From positions 62,001-126,000 of the IMG/VR virus record IMGVR_UViG_3300042197_002762: a stretch of 64,000 nucleotides of DNA. One strand, 5' to 3'. Below the pieces are notes generated by a model. That model was given only the letters and a program-made list of their open reading frames with translations. It ran no database searches and was not told the DNA's origin. The position numbers and the translations under genes are program-made. Within the stretch, counting starts at the first letter, position 1. Each line of letters opens with the position of its first letter. Shown piece after piece: positions 61,313 through 64,000 of this stretch. This DNA is from a virus.

Positions 61313-61936
61313 ATGAATAATACTGTTGAACTAATTGGTTATTACGGTTCTGATGAAATAATTGCTTGTTCAGCCTGGACTTCCACTTCTCGTAATTTAA
61401 CAGAAGAAAAACGTGAGAGAATCGAGGGATTGATTAACATGCTTTGGTCGAATGGTCACGAAACCCCATTTGAAAAAGGTATTGTTCATTTTTTAGTAAA
61501 TACAGATATTGCTACTCATATTCACCTCCTTAAACATCGTATTTCAAGTATTAATGCTGAATCAGCACGTTATAAAGAACTAAAAGAGGATAAATATTAT
61601 GTGCCCGATGACTGGCCTTTTGAATGGATTGAAAAATTAGAGAATTATACAGGACAAGGTCTAAAATTATACCATGAATGTATTGATAACCTTACTAAAC
61701 ATTATGGTATAGACCGTAAACGCGCAAAAGAAACTGCACGATTTTTTCGTGGATATAATACACAAATCGAAGCTGATATTATGTTTAATATGCGTAGTTT
61801 TGCTAATTTTTTAAAATTGCGCGATAGCGAACACGCTCAGAAAGAAATATGTGATATTGCCCAACAAATGGCGCAAGCTGTTAAGTCTATAGAAAATAGA
61901 CCTTTTAAATTTACTTTAAAAGCTTTTGGGTATTAA
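61313..61936 (+). CDS. thyX: Flavin-dependent thymidylate synthase ThyX
   Basis: A 207-residue protein making dTMP from dUMP with FAD, NADPH and methylene-THF. The ThyX motif is present as K74-H-R76-x-x-S-x-x-x-x-S-x-R86 (lysine replacing the usual first arginine), preceded by H-E-T-P-F-E near 49-54 and followed by a helical C-terminus with R-F-F-R-G-Y-N-T-Q. It completes a route from dCMP via the deaminase at 49810. It converges with the next gene, their stops sharing TTAA. Confidence 0.92.
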   Translation: MNNTVELIGYYGSDEIIACSAWTSTSRNLTEEKRERIEGLINMLWSNGHETPFEKGIVHFLVNTDIATHIHLLKHRISSINAESARYKELKEDKYYVPDDWPFEWIEKLENYTGQGLKLYHECIDNLTKHYGIDRKRAKETARFFRGYNTQIEADIMFNMRSFANFLKLRDSEHAQKEICDIAQQMAQAVKSIENRPFKFTLKAFGY

Positions 61937-62514
61937 GGAAGGCTAATCTTGACAAGAGCATAGCCATTTTCATCTAAACGGCTTAAGAACTTACCAATAA
62001 CCACAATACCATCTGTCCCGATACGGCCATTTGAGCCAACATAAGCGGCATCCCCAATATCAGGATTACCGCCTCCGCCACCACGATTTGTTGTATCAAT
62101 GTCATTAACAAGAATAAGACCTCTTGTTAATACTGGAACAGCTTGAATATCTTTAATAATAACATCCATTTCGGCGGCTTTACGTGAATTAAAAATTAAT
62201 TTTTCTCCATTTTCATCAAATTCACGGATATCTTTAAGCAATACACCAATAGCGGTAGGAACATCGTCGTGACCTACAACTGGCTCAACTTGACCAACTA
62301 ATTCAAAATTTTGGGTTACCGTATTTGGGTAAGTAGCACCTGGAGCAGAAGCGCCTAAATCTAATGGGCCAGCAGTCTTTTTATCTGTAGCTCCTACTGA
62401 TTTCCAGCTTCTTTTTGGTTTCACAAGAGTTCCTTTATTTGCAATGGCTGTGCATGCAAAAAAGTTTAAAACTTCATGTTCATTATAATCTCTAAATGGA
62501 AGTAAGTTTGGCAT
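61933..62514 (-). CDS. Putative virion decoration protein
   Basis: A 193-residue protein. The start M-P-N-L-L-P-F-R-D-Y-N-E-H-E-V-L-N-F-F-A, followed by G-T-L-V-K-P, matches a type of small phage structural protein usually called head decoration or head fibre protein. Beta strands and glycine loops (GGGGG near 148) dominate. A late-type GTGTAA element overlaps a leaderless-type promoter upstream, consistent with high expression. Capsid genes themselves lie outside the window, so the call is tentative. Confidence 0.5.
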   Translation of the reverse strand: MPNLLPFRDYNEHEVLNFFACTAIANKGTLVKPKRSWKSVGATDKKTAGPLDLGASAPGATYPNTVTQNFELVGQVEPVVGHDDVPTAIGVLLKDIREFDENGEKLIFNSRKAAEMDVIIKDIQAVPVLTRGLILVNDIDTTNRGGGGGNPDIGDAAYVGSNGRIGTDGIVVIGKFLSRLDENGYALVKISLP

Positions 62515-62520
62515 ATACTC

Positions 62521-62549
62521 ATATTACACTTCGAAAATCAATTTGTCTA
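62521..62549 (-). promoter_or_regulatory. Combined promoter of the decoration gene
   Basis: On the minus strand TAGACA (62544-62549), a 17-base spacer and TAATAT (62521-62526) lie six bases before the ATG at 62514. The same bases also form the GTGTAA motif (62524-62529), so the two promoter classes overlap here. Confidence 0.6.
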
Positions 62550-62557
62550 CTTTTTTT

Positions 62558-63466
62558 TTAAAATAAATTATTTAATTTATTAATATTAATAATACCATGC
62601 CCAAATAAATTATCCTTACCAATAGGTCCATAATCGTCACAACTTTGTGTTAAAATACTTTTTAATTCTTCTATTGTGTATTGCTTATTTTGTTTTTTAG
62701 CCTCTGAAAGAATAATGGCGACAAGACCAGATAAAAATGGAGCCGCAAAACTAGTTCCATTTACAATCGAATATTGATTATTTAAATTAGTTGTTAATAT
62801 ATTTTCCCCAGGTAGCGCAAAATCTGCATTATTACTTCTCGATGAAAAATTCGATATATTTCTATCTTTTCTATACGAGGTAACCCCTATTGTTTCTGTA
62901 TAATCGGCAGGAAAACATGAATAATTTTCACCATAATTACCCATTGCACAAATTACCGGAATATTTAATTTATACAATTCTTTTAATAAATCATGAAAGA
63001 TTTCTCCTTGCGGTGATTTACCACCTAAAGACATATTAACTATATCGGGTTTAATTTCTATTGCATATCGTAGTGAATTTTCTAAACTAATATTATTACC
63101 AAAACCTTTATTGGACAATGTTTTGACTGGAATAATTTTAGAATGAGGTGCGACACCTACCACTCCGAAACCCGAATCTTTTGCGGATATAACTCCAGCT
63201 ACAGAAGTTCCATGACCTTGGTGGTCACTATAATCCTCATTTTTTATAAAACTTCTGGCTTTCTCAAAATCGATATTATCTTTTAAATCTTCATGGTCGG
63301 TGATTCCAGTATCACAAACCATAACGGAAATATTTTCACCTTTATTTTTATTCCATAATTTTGGAACATCGATGTCAATTATACCCCAATCTACAATATC
63401 TGATAAAGTTGCAACGTCACCAGTTTCAATTATTTCATCACCTGGTAATAAATATTTTTTGCTCAC
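62558..63466 (-). CDS. Subtilisin-like serine protease (S8)
   Basis: 302 residues from GTG 63466 (the TTG at 63490 lies before the GTGTAA motif and is rejected). The catalytic triad is D52 (V-C-D-T-G), H85 (Q-G-H-G-T-S-V-A-G) and S239 (N-G-T-S-F-A-A-P), with oxyanion N177 (M-G-N-Y-G). There is no signal peptide and only a short N-terminal part (about 45 residues), so it probably acts inside the cell or in the virion. Roles in prohead or fibre maturation or in host takeover are possible. Confidence 0.9.
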   Translation of the reverse strand: MSKKYLLPGDEIIETGDVATLSDIVDWGIIDIDVPKLWNKNKGENISVMVCDTGITDHEDLKDNIDFEKARSFIKNEDYSDHQGHGTSVAGVISAKDSGFGVVGVAPHSKIIPVKTLSNKGFGNNISLENSLRYAIEIKPDIVNMSLGGKSPQGEIFHDLLKELYKLNIPVICAMGNYGENYSCFPADYTETIGVTSYRKDRNISNFSSRSNNADFALPGENILTTNLNNQYSIVNGTSFAAPFLSGLVAIILSEAKKQNKQYTIEELKSILTQSCDDYGPIGKDNLFGHGIININKLNNLF

Positions 63467-63474
63467 ATAAATTA

Positions 63475-63480
63475 TTACAC
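63475..63480 (-). promoter_or_regulatory. GTGTAA motif upstream of protease gene
   Basis: On the minus strand GTGTAATAATTTAT is eight bases before the GTG start at 63466, and just after the stop of the preceding gene. Confidence 0.4.
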
Positions 63481-63992
63481 TAAATACCAAGATATTTATT
63501 CATAGAAAATATATTTTTTAAAACAAGTTTATTTGATTTACTACCTTGTAAATGACAGATATTTTTTATATACGCTTCTTTACTAATTACGGCCAAATTT
63601 CTTGTTTGATGTAAATATGATGAAAATTCTTGTTTATAATGTTTTAATAATTGGAATATCCAAACTTGTTCTAACAATAAAGCGGGCATAAATGGCATAA
63701 AATTTAAAGATTCTTTACTGTTTAATTTTTGATTAATGCTTTGTTTATTTTCTATAATAAAATTAATGATCTCTTCGCATATATCTTGTATTAATTTGAA
63801 ATTTTTACCACCAAATAGGGCACAATTATAAGACCTATTTATAAACGATTTTGTATTGCTTGGCCTTAATTCAAAATAATTTTGATATTCTTCTACCAAA
63901 GGATCTAAATGAAATTCATTGTGATAGAAAACAACCTCTTTATTTAAAAAATCTTGATCAAAATTTTTAAACAAAAATATATCATAGTCCAT
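63480..63992 (-). CDS. Putative GT-A-like glycosyltransferase (DUF6734-like)
   Basis: A 170-residue protein, complete (ATG 63992). The Y-N-C-A-L-F-G-G-K-N-F-K-L-I-Q-D-I-C-E-E segment (about 55-75), the L-L-L-E-Q-V-W-I-F near 105 and the late C-H-L-Q-G-S-K-S-N are the order seen in short GT-A-like proteins, in which the H-x-x-G-x-K binds diphosphate. The usual N-terminal DxD half is missing, so it may be truncated or work with an upstream protein outside the window. Confidence 0.4.
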   Translation of the reverse strand: MDYDIFLFKNFDQDFLNKEVVFYHNEFHLDPLVEEYQNYFELRPSNTKSFINRSYNCALFGGKNFKLIQDICEEIINFIIENKQSINQKLNSKESLNFMPFMPALLLEQVWIFQLLKHYKQEFSSYLHQTRNLAVISKEAYIKNICHLQGSKSNKLVLKNIFSMNKYLGI

Positions 63993-64000
63993 ATGAATAA

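Noticed and set aside
1-64000. tRNA genes.
   Set aside because: All gaps between genes were read; the largest is about 160 bases and none contains a cloverleaf-like sequence.

Overview
The window is a stretch of a large, AT-rich (roughly 30% GC by eye) tailed double-stranded DNA phage genome (Caudoviricetes). Genes are packed with overlaps of 1-17 bases or gaps of a few bases, no gene-free stretch exceeds 300 bases, and no tRNA, rRNA, insertion sequence or CRISPR array is visible. The host cannot be named. Sigma70-type promoters (TTGACA-like, 17-base spacer, TATAAT-like) and AAGGA-type ribosome sites argue against a Bacteroidota host.

Left block (1-29403, + strand): virion tail module. It starts with a partial tail tube protein and a terminator. 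Three small or medium proteins in the tail-chaperone position follow, then a 2516-residue tape measure, two related distal-tail proteins, a baseplate hub, and several very large fibre or adhesin proteins. The adhesins carry LamG-like and Ig-like domains, poly-serine and Pro-Ser linkers, and a duplicated C-terminal helix module. A 2.5k tape measure suggests a very long tail (several hundred nm), most likely a siphovirus.

Middle left (29400-34172, - strand): a candidate ssDNA-annealing protein, two glycosyltransferases sharing one split GT9 enzyme, a hypothetical protein and a small membrane protein. A 160-base divergent regulatory region with a TTCG-rich island follows.

Middle and right (34333-59474, + strand): a divergent sigma factor, a DUF736-like protein with an SSB-type acidic tip, a GT4 enzyme, a class II (B12) ribonucleotide reductase, GDP-mannose dehydratase, a RecA-like recombinase, and a translationally coupled glycan operon (glycosyltransferases, methyltransferases, an RmlC-like epimerase, a DUF559-like nuclease). 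The replication set comes next: dNMP kinase, DnaB helicase, primase, dCMP deaminase, RecB/Cas4-like nuclease, and a DNA polymerase III alpha split into PHP, 3'-5' exonuclease and polymerase proteins. After that come a modular phage protein and a MoxR ATPase with its HExxH/VWA partner.

Right end (59477-63992, mostly - strand): small membrane proteins in a possible lysis position, ThyX (+ strand), a probable decoration protein, a subtilisin-like protease and a probable glycosyltransferase.

Two promoter classes can be read. Class 1 is TTGNNN-N16/17-TATNAT placed 5-13 bases before the start codon, so the mRNAs are leaderless or nearly so; these precede replication, nucleotide and regulatory genes. 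Class 2 is a GTGTAA motif 8-10 or 20-30 bases before the start; these precede mostly virion-type genes. The phage sigma factor is a natural candidate for switching between them. The most unusual items are this two-class promoter scheme, the tape measure built from cargo-like nuclease folds separated by five GYIPNFA repeats, the tripartite polymerase with a degenerate PHP domain, and the poly-Ser adhesins with a copied docking helix.
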